From Phascolarctos cinereus (Eukaryota; Chordata; Mammalia; Diprotodontia; Phascolarctidae), in NCBI RefSeq assembly GCF_002099425.1, contig NW_018344339.1:1-64000 (forward strand): a stretch of DNA of 64,000 nucleotides, read 5' to 3'. The notes beneath the pieces were generated by a model. The model was not told where the DNA came from. It saw only the letters and a program-made list of their open reading frames with translations, and made no database searches. Positions 10,843 to 21,350 of this stretch are shown piece by piece. The translations under genes were made by a program, and so were the position numbers. Position 1 is the first letter of the stretch. Each line of letters opens with the position of its first letter.

Positions 10843-12376
10843 GTGGCTAGTTGCATTTGTCCTTTGGTCTCACTTCCATGCTGTGAATCCCACAGACTTG
10901 AAAAGCTGTCAATATAGTACTCAGGGCTTTCGATGGATGGTTGGAAGAACGTGACCAGTCGACTAGAGTGAACACAATGACAAGAGAGGTATTTTTTTTT
11001 TCCTCCAAACTTTTGAAATTAAGTACCATAGTTATATTTCCATTCCAAAACACACATTGAAATATAAATAGTCACAATAGGAGGCCAACATAGTGTACTA
11101 GAGCTCTTTGTGCTTATAGAGTACAAACTGAGTGTGACTGCTAAAAAGCCAAACTGCAGGTGTCTCCTCCTCACCCCTGGCAGGTTTCAAAGGGCTTTGA
11201 TGAGCTTTTCCTTGACATAGGCTAGGGCCTATTATTAAGTTCCTTAACAGTACTGCTTCTCTGGTACCAGATTTTGGTCATCCTTTTGCAGCACACTTTC
11301 AAGTTGCCAAGGAGAGATAAAACTGTAAATAAATGCATGTCCTGCTGGTCAGGATGGAAATCTATTCCCACTCCCAGGATTCAACTCCTTGAGTCCTGAT
11401 GAAGTTAATCTTGGCCAGGACTCACAGACTTGGAAGATGTGCTGAACTTACAATAAAAAAAGAGAAATGGCAGAAGGGAAATAGGGAGCAAGCCCCATAC
11501 AAGAGCTTGGGGCTTAGAGATGAGAATGTTAGATGGGGTCAACTTGTCAAAGGCCCTGGGGAAGTGTAGGTAGCTACCACTGGCTGCTGCCATCATCTCT
11601 TGGGGTAAGAAGCAGACCTGCCACTACCTCTGGATCTTTTTGGCATGGGTGCAACAGACACCTATTACAGAAATGAATGGTCATTCTTAAAAAAAAGATG
11701 TGAGCCCATGGAATCAAGTAGCCAAAGGACTAACAATCTGGATTGATTTGATGGTATCTCTAAATGATACTGTAGCAAAGCAGTGACATTGGACATGGGA
11801 GAAACTGCAAAACAACAGCAACAACAACATGTGAAAGCATGTAAGTTAATGCAAAAGTCTTGACAAGAGGTCCATTCTCATATATATGCAACCCCATCAA
11901 TCTCAGGAAACTCATTCATGGTCCAAGGAAACTAAGCCGACAAACAGTCATACACATGTAGAGTCATCCAAAGAAACTCGAAGAAAATGTGGTGAGAAGT
12001 AAATCCAAAGGAATATGTTTTATGCCTACAAATGTAATAAGACAGAGGAGTGGATGCCGAACCAGTCCAACATGTCAAACTATCAGTAGGAAAAAATCAG
12101 AAAGGCAGAACATCCTTCTGTTACAACTATGTAGCAGATTCCCATAAGAAGATCCCATGCACCAGTGATGGGGCAACAGCTGAGAGCCACAGGGCCAGCT
12201 TTGAGAAAAGGAGATGGGTCAGGGAAGGAGTTTGCTCCATTCTCTGAAAGTGATTTGCATGACCTCATCGGTATTCCCGAATGAGTCTTTTCTACCTGAA
12301 TTCATAGGACTCCAGATGGGAGGTGATGGTGAAGACTGAAGATTTGGACTGTCCTACTATCCCAGAGAGTTCAGCA
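10843..12376. other. Unassigned, no gene seen
   Basis: Contains an A-rich patch and (CAA)n at about 11815-11830 and several short open frames (11405-11596 minus, 12050-12247 plus) without recognisable domains. It lies between the two copies of the local repeat and upstream of the Gypsy fossil, so it could be decayed element sequence. I cannot show that. Confidence 0.3.
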
Positions 12377-12540
12377 AAATGATCATTATATAAGGGGTAG
12401 CTAGGTGGCACAGTAGATGGACTCTGGCCTTGGAGTCAAATCCAGCCTCAGACACTTGATACTTACTAACAGTGTGACCTTGGGCAAGTCACTTAACCCC
12501 AAATTGCCTCACTAAAAAGCAAAAAAAAAATTATCATTAT
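12377..12540 (+). repeat. WSINE1-type SINE with target-site duplication
   Basis: tRNA-like head 'gtagctaggtggcacagtag', core 'gtgtgaccttgggcaagtc', end 'aattgcctcactaaaaagc' and an A10 tail. The flanks aaatgatcattat (12377-12389) and aaattatcattat (ending 12540) form a target-site duplication with one mismatch. The element itself is about 12390-12530. A short A-tailed form without the Mar1 tail is the marsupial WSINE1 layout. Confidence 0.75.
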
Positions 12541-12595
12541 GTTCCAGGCATTTTATAAGAAACTTTGGAAGAAAATACTTATATGGCCCTTAGAA

Positions 12596-12680
12596 CATGG
12601 GGTTCTTAACCTTTTCTGTGTTATGGGCCCCTTTGGCAGTCAAAGGAAACCCTCCTGAGAACCACCTAGAGAGATTACTC
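12596..12680 (+). repeat. Possible hAT-type DNA transposon end
   Basis: 'ggggttcttaaccttttctg' followed by 'tatgggcccctttggcagtc' resembles the terminal part of an old non-autonomous DNA transposon seen widely in mammals. I cannot recall the family name, and only one end is visible. Confidence 0.35.
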
Positions 12681-12906
12681 CATTGGTCTCAGAGACTATC
12701 TCAAAAATTCACCAGTCAATGGCATCATCACAGGGTTTGAAAGCCAGTATCACCTACAGTGATGGTAATGAAAAAGAATGGAAAGATATGCATATGTATA
12801 GACTACGGACTTTGAACAAAAGAAATAAAATAATATGGTTTGTCATTAGAAGAGTTCAATATATCCTGGTAGCCAGTGGTTCTTAATAATAGATATGTGG
12901 TGGCAT

Positions 12907-13030
12907 ATTAGAATTTGTAAATTTCTAAAAAAAGCCCTCGGGTTTCCAGCCTCAGTAGGTTGGAAGAAAAATAGCAGGATCCATCACATACTAGTCAGAT
13001 ACAAATGTGTCCACAGTGCAGAAGTCTAAG
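12907..13030. repeat. Local repeat, copy B
   Basis: Direct repeat of 10697-10842, about 2.2 kb away. It differs from copy A by scattered substitutions and a shorter A/T-rich segment. It abuts the Gypsy fossil that follows. Confidence 0.75.
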
Positions 13031-13084
13031 TGAACAGACAGGTTCCTAAGGCAGAAGAAGACAACGAAAAGACAGCTTTAATTT

Positions 13085-13500
13085 TCTCAGCTGGATTTTA
13101 GTAGTTTGAGGACATGTCCCAAGGCAGCTTGAGGACACCTGACACTTTCCAAAGACTGATGGAGAAAGCAGACATAGATTACTTGCTAGTGTTGGTGTGC
13201 CTACATGATATCATTGCCTTTGGGAAGATCCTGGAAGAGCACAATGACAGAATGATGGAAGTATTTGATTAATTAGAGAAAAATGTCCTAAAGCTTTTGA
13301 TTGACAAATGCCAGTTTTGTAGAGCCTCTGTCAAGTATGTGGATCATGTAGTATTGTACCAGGGTGTGAGCAGAACACCAAGAAAAGATATAAGCTCTCC
13401 TGACTAAGCCACATCCAAAGAATGTTCAAAATCTAAGGAATTTTCTAGTTGTTTTTTTTTTAATAGCAGCTATGCTGCTATTGCTAAGCTACTAAATGAG
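13085..13500 (+). mobile_element. Ty3/Gypsy retrotransposon fossil, reverse-transcriptase part
   Basis: The plus strand encodes blocks of a Ty3/Gypsy reverse transcriptase in the right order: TFQRLMEKA, then the region round the catalytic motif ending DIIAFG, then LEEHNDRMMEVFD, then IDKCQFCRASVKYVDHV, then KPHPKNVQNLRNFL. In living relatives these are the palm, thumb and connection parts of Pol, which copies element RNA into DNA. The copy is broken and looks ancient. No LTRs, gag or integrase could be recognised nearby. Mammals carry extinct Gypsy lineages, and this fits one of them. Confidence 0.8.
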
Positions 13501-14214
13501 TTCACTTGAATGAATGTGAGAAATAATTCATTTGGTCCCCTACTCTATTCCAATCAGTATCATTCAATTTGATATGATTTTATAGAGGTAATGATGATAA
13601 GTTCTGTATATTAGTCCCAGAGCTGTGACCTGCAGATTGTAATATCACTTGTGTAATCATTGGAAAGTAGCTAGAAGCCCTCCACCCTGTTTTTCTTTGT
13701 TATGGTGACCAAGCCCAGTGTGGCAGAGGTAACTCAAATACATGGAAAGTCCTCCAATTTATTTTTGTATCTCTGGACTATTTTCTTTTGTCCAATATGA
13801 ACAGGTGACCACCTAATGATCATCTTATGCCCACTTAGTCAGTGGAGATGCCTCATGCTTCACCCAATCTCTGATGCCTCCCTCCCCCCACTATTATGTC
13901 ATTTTTGGCCCTCAAGAGCAAGGTCTATCAACCAACGAGATTTTATATTTTACCATACCCTCTTTTGCATACTTGGATACCAAACTTTATAAAAATGGAA
14001 GAAGGGGGCATTTCAAATCATGAGGAAGATCTGAGGTCCACTTCATTATATAGGACCATGGACCCTTTAATAAAGTGCCATTGGCTCAGAGCTCTGCCTC
14101 AGTCTCTCTTATTGTAGGTTGGACAATTTTAATTCCCATACATATATATGAAGAAGAGGCATATATGAAAGAAAGAAGCAAGTATGTGTGTCTGTGAAAA
14201 ATAAAATTGTCTCA
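13501..14214. other. Unassigned, no gene seen
   Basis: Follows the Gypsy fossil and may hold more of it. An AATAAA at about 14069 precedes a T/C-rich stretch, but I could not define a terminal repeat. No host gene signal. Confidence 0.3.
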
Positions 14215-14355
14215 GCACCCACAAGGCCCCTACTAATTCTGTAATATTGGACAAGTCACGTAACCCTATGTACTTTAGTTTCCTCATCTATAAAATAAGG
14301 TTGTTATTTTCAATGGCTTCTAAAGTAACTTCCAACTCTAAATCTGTGATTCCTT
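14215..14355 (+). repeat. Ther1/MIR-type SINE fragment
   Basis: 'attggacaagtcacgtaacc', 'tttcctcatctataaaataa' and the terminal 'aactctaaatctgtgattcc' identify the 3' half of a Ther1-type SINE. Confidence 0.7.
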
Positions 14356-14370
14356 TGAAGGCTAATATGA

Positions 14371-14646
14371 ACATACTTTTGAAGTACTGTTAAGCTGCCT
14401 CGTACATGCCCCAGCATTGACCTATGCAAACCTAAGCAATCTTTGTGTCCTACTTACAGATAATAGCTTGGAGAACTTAGGACTTGTCCTAAGTCCATCT
14501 TGCCCAGGCTGGAAGTCCAGCACTCACTCACAGGGTCCAAAGTTCTCCAAGCTATTATCTGTAAGTAGGACACAAAGATTGCTTAGGTTTGCATAGGTCA
14601 ATGCTGGGCATGTACGAGGCAGCTTAACAATACTTCAAAAGTATGT
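14371..14646. repeat. Long near-perfect inverted duplication with templated spacer
   Basis: The left arm 14371-14477 and right arm 14541-14646 are reverse complements with one substitution and one single-base indel over 107 bp. The 63-bp spacer is composite. It opens with a small hairpin, acttaggac (14475-14483), TT, gtcctaagt (14486-14494). Then come two bases, then 44 bp (14497-14540) identical to 16577-16620 in the same orientation. The 44-bp block ends exactly where the right arm starts. No terminal motif or target duplication of a transposon is seen. It looks like a replication template-switch product. Confidence 0.9.
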
Positions 14647-15179
14647 GTGAAGAGTGATCATCACCAGAAAAAAAAATTTTTGCTTTTTTGCCAGAGAAGT
14701 TTGAGGGACAGTGGAAGTTACTGAGAAACTTGAAGACTATATACGAAGAAAAATTGCAAGTGTGGACTAACAAATCCACAGACATTCAGCTGGGGGCCAA
14801 ATTAGATACTGCTTGCCAGATACAGGGGATAGCCCTGGCCAGCAGTGAATTCAGCATTTAATGCCAACTGAGTATCTGGGAGCTCAGGACTTCCCAAATT
14901 CATAAAGTGGCTGCAATAGATAGAAATGCACATCTCAGGATTGATTCTAGGCAATTTGTAATTAGGCAAAGAAATTAAACAGGATGGGCAACCAGGAGCC
15001 CAAAGGTCAGGCTCAGGCTCACATATACATTAGAGGCCATGTGCTTATGGTTTGCCATGTCCTCCAGGGTGGGAGAAGAGCACTGGTACCATCCACACAG
15101 ATCCATGGAGAGGCTCAGAGACCTTTGATAAGTTTGGTAGATAGGAAAAGGAAGGAAGACAAAAGGTCGGTATTCTCGT
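14647..15179. other. Unassigned, no gene seen
   Basis: The longest open frame of the window (starting 14984) begins here, but it runs on into L1 3' UTR sequence and has no domain. Not called as a gene. Confidence 0.35.
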
Positions 15180-15620
15180 TCCTTTTTTTTAAAAATAATT
15201 TTTATAGATATCTTTTATTTTCATATAACCTATATTTTCCCTTACATCCCTCCCCTTTTCCCACTTCAGAGAGCCATTCCATAAAACACACCTCTCCCAT
15301 TTTAAGAAAAGTCAGGAAAACATCAGCAAAACTGATAAGTACATTGAAAAAAATTAATACAATATATGCAGTCTCCCACACTCATGGGGCTCTTACCTTT
15401 GCAGTGAAGTTGGGGAATGTATCTTCCTATATTTCTTCTTTGGCACCAAGATTGTTCTTTGTTATTTTGTAAGATTTAATTTTTATTCTTTGTTGTTATT
15501 CTTTCCATTTATATTGTTGTAATCATGATATGTACTGCTTTCTTGGCTCTGCTTACTTCATTTTGCATCAATTTAAGTAAGTCTTTCCATGCTTTTCTGT
15601 CTTCATCATCTCATCACTAC

Positions 15621-15880
15621 TAGTTGTTATTCAGTCATTTCTGTCATGTCGGACTGGCATCATGCCCCATTTGTAGTTTTCTTGGCAAAGATGCTGGAGA
15701 GATTTACCATTTCCATTTCCAGACCATTTTACAGATGACAAACTGAGGCAAATAGGGTTAAGTGACTTGCTTAGGGTCACACAGCTGGAAAATGTCTGCA
15801 GCCCGATTTGAATTCAGGAAGATGAGGCTTCTTGATTCCAGACCCAGAACTCTATCCACTGTATTACCTAGTTGCCCAAC
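15621..15880 (-). repeat. Mar1-type SINE inserted in L1
   Basis: The plus strand reads 'ttgttattcagtcatttctg' (the RTE-like tail), 'tttcttggcaaagatgctgg', 'agtgacttgcttagggtcac' and ends in the tRNA-like head 'actctatccactgtattacc'. The whole Mar1 layout is present on the minus strand. Confidence 0.85.
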
Positions 15881-16024
15881 ATTGCTTGTAGTATATTAAT
15901 ACTTCATTATACTGTTCTACCACAACTTGTTTAACTATTCTCCAATTGATTGATATCAACTTTTTTTTCCAGTTCTTTCTACCATAAAAAGTATTTCTAT
16001 GAACATTTTGATGCATATGGGGCC

Positions 16025-16135
16025 TTTCTTTCTTTTTCTCTTTCTTTCCCTTCTTTCCTTCCTTCCTTCCTGCCTGCCTTTCTCTCTCTCTCTCTCCCTC
16101 TCTCTCTCTCTTCCTCTCTCTCCCTCCATTTTTTT
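16025..16135. repeat. CT/CTTT-rich simple repeat
   Basis: Polypyrimidine tract of ctttctttt, ccttcctt and tctctctc units inside the L1 3' end. Open frames over it are low-complexity SLSL/RERE. Confidence 0.9.
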
Positions 16136-16451
16136 TAATCAATTACCTCCTTGGAGTATATACCTAACAATGGAATCTCTGAGTCAAAAGGTATAGGCTT
16201 TGTAGACTCTTTATTTGCATAAGTCAAAACTGTTTTAACAGTGGTTGCACTAATTCACTGCTTCATCAACAATGCATTAGTCTGCCTGTCATAGCTCCTT
16301 TTACTTACTTTTTAGTTGACTATTCTCGTCTTTGGTCATTTTTACTAATTTGATGGGTATGAAGTAAAACCTTAGGGTTGTTTTGATTTGAATTCTCCTA
16401 TTATTAGTGATTTGCAAAATTCCTTCATGTGATCATTAGTAGTTTGCAGTT

Positions 16452-16558
<107 letters not shown>

Positions 16559-16559
16559 T

Positions 16560-16740
16560 TGTGACTGGGTTGCCCTATCTTGCCCAGGCTGGAAGTCCAG
16601 CACTCACTCACAGGGTCCAATCCTAATATTGATGAGCACAGAAGTTTTATTTAACCTGGTCAGTTTTTCTGTCCATATCCCCTTTTTAGGCAACTTTCAA
16701 TGTTGGAGGATCACCATAATGCATAGCGTGTTTGTACAAA
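16560..16740 (-). pseudogene. 7SL (SRP) RNA pseudogene fragment
   Basis: Read as reverse complement it follows 7SL RNA from its 3' end inward. The plus strand gives 'tcttgcccaggctggaagtc', a stretch matching 'gatcagcacgggagttttga', 'cctggtcagtttttctgtcc' for the central stem, then 'ttaggcaactttcaatgttg' and 'ggaggatcaccataatgcat', where 7SL has its caccatattgatgcc block. 7SL is the RNA scaffold of the signal recognition particle. The copy is diverged and stops in the middle of the S domain. Its first half holds the 44-bp segment copied into 14497-14540. Confidence 0.75.
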
Positions 16741-16870
16741 GAAGGCAAAGAACCATTAGATAGGAAGAAATTGGAAATGAGACAAATAGAGAGAATAGTG
16801 ATGAGGGAAGACTGATGGAATACTTATGTGACCCTGGGCAAGTCATTTAATCAAAACTTACCTCAAGTGC
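16741..16870. other. SINE scrap and unassigned sequence
   Basis: About 16826-16860 ('gtgaccctgggcaagtcatt') is a small piece of a tRNA-headed SINE. The remainder is not recognised. Confidence 0.4.
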
Positions 16871-17325
16871 CACCAATGGGGAACATGGTATAGTGGATAG
16901 GCCCTTGGACTTATAATAAGAAAGACCTGTGTTAACAATCTCAGCTACTTACTAATTGTATGGCCTTGGAAAATAATAATAGTAGATAATATTTCTATAG
17001 CGCTTACTATGTGACAGATGCTGTGCTAAAGTCTTTAAAATTATTATCTAATTTGATCTCACAACAACCCTGGGAGGTAGGTACTATTATTATTCCCATT
17101 TTACAGATGAAGAAACTGAACCAAGCAGAAGACTTGACTGGGGTCACATAACTAGTAAGTTATTTGAGGTTGGATTTAACTCTAGTCTTTCTGACTCCAG
17201 CTCTGTGACCCATCCACTGTGCCATTCAGCTTATCTGGCCTTTGTCTCTTCATCTATAAAATGAAGGGGTTAGACCTGATGGATTTTAAGATCCCCTCCA
17301 TCTCTAAATCTATGATTCTACATAA
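16871..17325 (+). repeat. Ther1/MIR SINE split by a minus-strand MIR
   Basis: The plus-strand SINE begins 'aacatggtatagtggatagg', is interrupted at about 16974, and resumes at about 17226 with 'cctttgtctcttcatctataa' to 'aaatctatgattct'. The insert (about 16974-17225) is a complete minus-strand MIR, from its tail 'aataatagtagataatat' to its head 'cccatccactgtgccat'. Confidence 0.8.
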
Positions 17326-17530
17326 AGGCTTTCCTGATTCCCTCAGCTCCTATTTGTACACCCCATCCCATTACTTTGCATTTGCATCCTATGTACTTTA
17401 TATTAATTTATGAATAAATACATTGGTTCCACTGATGGGGGAAGAGCCTCCATGAGGGCTGGGGCTGTTTGATTTTTATCTTTGTATCCCCAGTGACTGA
17501 CACATATTAGCTGGCTGATTGATTGGAATC
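17326..17530 (+). repeat. L2 3' end
   Basis: 'aaggctttcctgattccctc', 'gtatccccagtgactgacac' and a TTGATTGG-type end mark the last coding residues and 3' terminus of an L2. Confidence 0.7.
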
Positions 17531-18681
17531 TGTATCATAAAGAGAAAACAGTATGTATGTGTAAAAGAGTCTACTCTCCAAATAAACTAATCCAAGGCCA
17601 GAATGGTCAATCTTCATAACGAAGTCAGAATTCCTATTAAAAGACAACCCGGTATTTTGTAAAAATGAATTTCATTTCATCTGGGTACATTTAGGGTACC
17701 ATGGAAGGTAGAATGAAAGATGAATTTTATGGGCTCAGGAGCTGTTGTGCATTTCTGTTGAAGGTAACCTAGATAGACACATTTCTATTATCTTTAAACC
17801 CTTGCTTTCTTGCTTGGTATTTTGTTCAGAAAGTCAAACAAATGGTGTTGATGGGTATCTTGGGTTCACTCATGAACCCTCCTTTAATCAAAAGACATTT
17901 CCAGCAAATTGCAGTCAGTTTTTGTTGGCCTCCTGCTTGCCAACATATTTTCTGTGATTGTCACCCTGACACAATAAAGGGGTTCTTTGCTTTGTGCAAC
18001 AGATGTGTTTGCAAAGTTATGAGTCGCTTGAATTTTTGTAAATTGAAGCATGTTTTTAAAGGCTTCAGGGGAGCTCTTTATTTGGAAGAATGCTGCAGCA
18101 AACCTTTTCGTAAAATAAAGAATCCTTCCTTTAATGAAGATACTTACTAATTTATCTGCTTCATAAGTGTAGATATTTGAAGATTATTACTTTCTTTTTT
18201 TTATATAGAAATTTGGGGTTTTTCTGTCCATCACATCTTTAGGAGTTGTTTTCAATTCATGGGCTAGTGCACACACACAGATGTGTACACAGGCATAGAC
18301 ACACACAGAGCTTTCATATCCATGAAAAACAGACAGAGCCATGGAGTATGGAATGGTTTAATAAATTATGAGTGCTGCAGGATATGAAGAAACTTGAGAA
18401 ATTTTGAAGAATTAAAGCACTAATTGACAGAATGATTTATAGATCTGGATAAGAACTCTCTCTAGGGATAACTTTTCTTCTCTGTAGTAATGTTTAGTGA
18501 TTTTTTTTCTTAAATGCAAATTACTTTAAAAAATCTGTAATGATTTAAAATTCTGTTAGCACATTTGGTACCCACTGCTTTGTGCTCTGTAGCCTGTGCC
18601 TGACATACCCAAAGGAATGTATCAGACACTCAGAGCTTCTTTCTCTTTTTGATATTCCCTGCCAATTTGCAGAGATAAATT

Positions 18682-18690
<9 letters not shown>
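17531..18690. other. Unassigned, repeat-poor; no gene seen
   Basis: About 1.2 kb in which I recognise no repeat. A 102-codon open frame (17842-18150, plus) is cysteine-rich at its centre but has no known domain, no Kozak context worth noting and no codon-use signal I can judge by eye. It could be single-copy intergenic or intronic sequence. Confidence 0.4.
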
Positions 18691-18744
<54 letters not shown>

Positions 18745-18860
18745 TTTCTCTCTCCCTTCTTTCCTTCCTTCCTTCCTTCCTTCCTTCGTTCCTTCCTTCC
18801 TTCCTTCCTTCCTTCCTTCCTTCCTTCCTTCCTCTTTCTTTCCTTCTTCCTTTCTTTTCT
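18691..18860. repeat. (TC)n followed by (TTCC)n compound repeat
   Basis: A TC run of about 45 bp (about 18691-18736) is followed by ttcc units (about 18757-18833) and a decayed tail. It is a long polypyrimidine tract on the plus strand. The overlapping open frames are low-complexity artefacts. Confidence 0.95.
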
Positions 18861-19405
18861 TTCCTTGAAAAGGACAATATCTGGTTGTCCTTCAGGTCTT
18901 CTTTCTTTGTGATCTTCATTTTGCCTATTAAGATTTCCTAGCTTCTTGGACTATCAAAGAAACCAGACCAATGAAAGGGATTTTATTTTGGGAAGCTCTA
19001 GGAATTATGTCCACCTCTCTCAGTTCCAGGCAGCATGAGTCTTCAATAAGATGTTATCTACCCAAATGAAATGTGGACATATGTTGCTTCTGAATGAATG
19101 TAGTTTCTCCTGTATACAGAATTTAATATGTCTTTTATTATCTTTTGCATATTGGAGAGATGACAATTATAATGACTGATATATAAAGTCAGCAGCTTTG
19201 TATCTTGTGTAACAAGTATGGCCTTTGCCAAGGAAGAGATGGTGAACTCTTTGAAGAAGAAGAAACCATTAAATTTCCATGAGTTTGTTCATATCATCCT
19301 GAACCTCCCATATTTACATTGTAGAGAGGGCCATTAAATATAAAAATTGGCTCTAAATCCTGGCAACTTAGGGTTTCCTATATTGCACGGAAACAGGATC
19401 AAGGA
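18861..19405. other. Unassigned, no gene seen
   Basis: No repeat or coding feature is recognised. Confidence 0.35.
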
Positions 19406-19600
19406 TGAAGCAAGATGGGATCTCAGAGTCCATGTACTCCAATTCCCTTATTTTAAGGATGAGGAAACTGAGGCCCAGGAAAATTAAATGATTTGCCCAA
19501 GGTCACTCATATAGTAAGTGCCAAAGGTGGGGTTTGAACCTAGGTCTTCTGATATTTGAGTTAGTGTACTTTCCATTGTAAAATTCTGCCTCCCTTCAGT
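19406..19600 (-). repeat. MIR-type SINE
   Basis: The plus strand contains 'ggatgaggaaactgaggccc', 'tgatttgcccaaggtcactc' and 'gggtttgaacctaggtcttc', the reverse complement of a MIR core and head. Confidence 0.75.
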
Positions 19601-20536
19601 AGTGCTCTGCCCTATTTGATAGACTTAGTTAAGTAAGTGCTGAACCATATACCAATAGTTGAGTTCCTGTCCCTATCCCCTAGTGGAGTACATGCTGAAC
19701 CTATATCAATATAGGGCTAATAGTGTTAGTGGTCATAGACTCCTTGAATGTGTTTGTTATTATTCATAACATTTGCTGAATAACGACAGTGTATTACTTA
19801 ATACCCTTCAAGTATCCAGGGCATAGTTATTCATTTGCCTCAAATACAAAACAAAAGAAAACTGCCTTATGCAGCAGCACTGGGGATTTAGGTTTTATAT
19901 TAAGAAGACTTTCCTGACTATTGGTAATTATTAAACATTGCTAACAGTTTATGGAGAGATCAGTTGTATAATCTCCTGTCCTGGAGCCCTTTAAAAATTA
20001 GGACAAATTTCATATGGATCAGAGGACTTAGGTAGATTCTGGCCTGAAGACAGAGGAATAATTAGATAAAGCATGATAATAGGCACTGACCCACTTGCTT
20101 TGGGCACAAGATAAATCAGAGAGAGCTTAATGAAGAATTCAATGTTACTTCTCTCTTCCATTTCCATGGACATCTTTCTTAGTATTGAGACTCCTGAGCT
20201 ACAGACAGGATACTTAGAATGAGATGGACAGCTATAGAAGGTGTGGATGGGAAAGGGGAGAGGGTGGTAGTAATACCTGTTGGCAGAGCTTATATGGATT
20301 TTGTGAGCTAGAATTTTTGTGCTTCAATGATTTTAGAAAATTATTTAAAACTAATTTCAACCAACTAATTACAACTAGGCCTTCTTGATTCCAAATCCAA
20401 CATTTTTTCCCATTATACCACATTGCCTTTCTGAGAAGAGACAAGGTAATAGTGAAAAACAAAACAAAACAAAAAACCCAATAACAACAACAGTAGGAAG
20501 ACCCAGTGATCCATTATTTCCTTCCTGGTGGAAGGG

Positions 20537-20573
<37 letters not shown>

Positions 20574-21084
20574 GGAGGTGGGGTTTTCATATCAGTAGAG
20601 CAGATTTGTAAGACCACGTAATTGATTCCAGATATATGAATGTACTGAGAGATGGGTCCCACTCATCATCCATCCATACTTTCCCTAACCTTTCCCTCTA
20701 ACTTTTGGTTAAGAACCAGGACCATTTACTTTACATCCTATATAGTAAGATTAGAGAATATAACCTCTAGCTTGTACTGGGGGAAGAGGATTCAGTTTCT
20801 TTTCATGTGCTCTGAAATAAGCAGTAATGAAGACCTCATCAGTTTCTATCAGATTGTCCATGAAGACTCTATCTGCAGAGCACATAGTAGTTTGGAAATG
20901 GGGGTAGGTGGGCTGGCAGCTTAGGCTCTCTGATCTCATTTCAACTCTCAAGAGACAGACTGTTTGGTCTGGTGAGGTTCCCCAGTTCAGAGATAGAGCC
21001 AAAGACAGCTTTGTTAGGGTGACTTCCAGAGATAGCATTTGGCCCTTATTCTGAGATACAGTTTTGGGAAGCAGGGACTTGAGG
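19601..21084. other. Unassigned with a (TG)n run; no gene seen
   Basis: Includes (TG)n at about 20541-20570. Overlapping short open frames on both strands around 20232-21137 have no domains and cross the simple repeat. No family is recognised. Confidence 0.35.
20541..20570. repeat. (TG)n microsatellite
   Basis: A pure dinucleotide run of about 15 units. Confidence 0.95.
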
Positions 21085-21350
21085 CCAGGCACTAGGTGGC
21101 ACAGCAGATAGAGCTGTAGGACTGGAGTCAGGAACATGTGAGTCCAAATCTGGACTCAGAATTTACTTAGCTGTATGATCTTGGGCAAGTCACTAACTTT
21201 TCATCCGTAAAATGGAGACAATAATAGTACCTACCTCCCATGCTTGTGAGGGTAGAATGATATAATATTTGTAAAGTGTTTCACAAAACTTAAACTTACA
21301 TATAAATGCTGGTTATTATTATCGTCATCGTCATCATCATCATCATCGTT
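21085..21350 (+). repeat. MIR-type SINE with ATC-rich tail
   Basis: 'actaggtggcacagcagata', 'gatcttgggcaagtcactaa', 'tccgtaaaatggagacaata' and the LINE-like tail are all present. It ends in an atcgtcatcatc trinucleotide tract (about 21322-21350). Confidence 0.8.

Noticed and set aside
14984-15472. Longest open frame in the window (162 codons, plus)
   Set aside because: Its second half is L1 3' UTR sequence in antisense and its first half has no domain. Chance open frame.
17842-18150. 102-codon plus-strand frame with several cysteines
   Set aside because: Cysteine spacing matches no zinc finger or secreted peptide family I know, and there is no supporting structure such as splice sites or a signal peptide.
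18582-18941. 119-codon frame rich in Ser/Leu, and its antisense Arg/Glu partner
   Set aside because: Both are translations of the TC/TTCC simple repeat.
20751-21137. 128-codon minus-strand frame
   Set aside because: No recognisable domain, overlaps a plus-strand frame and runs into a SINE at its 5' side.
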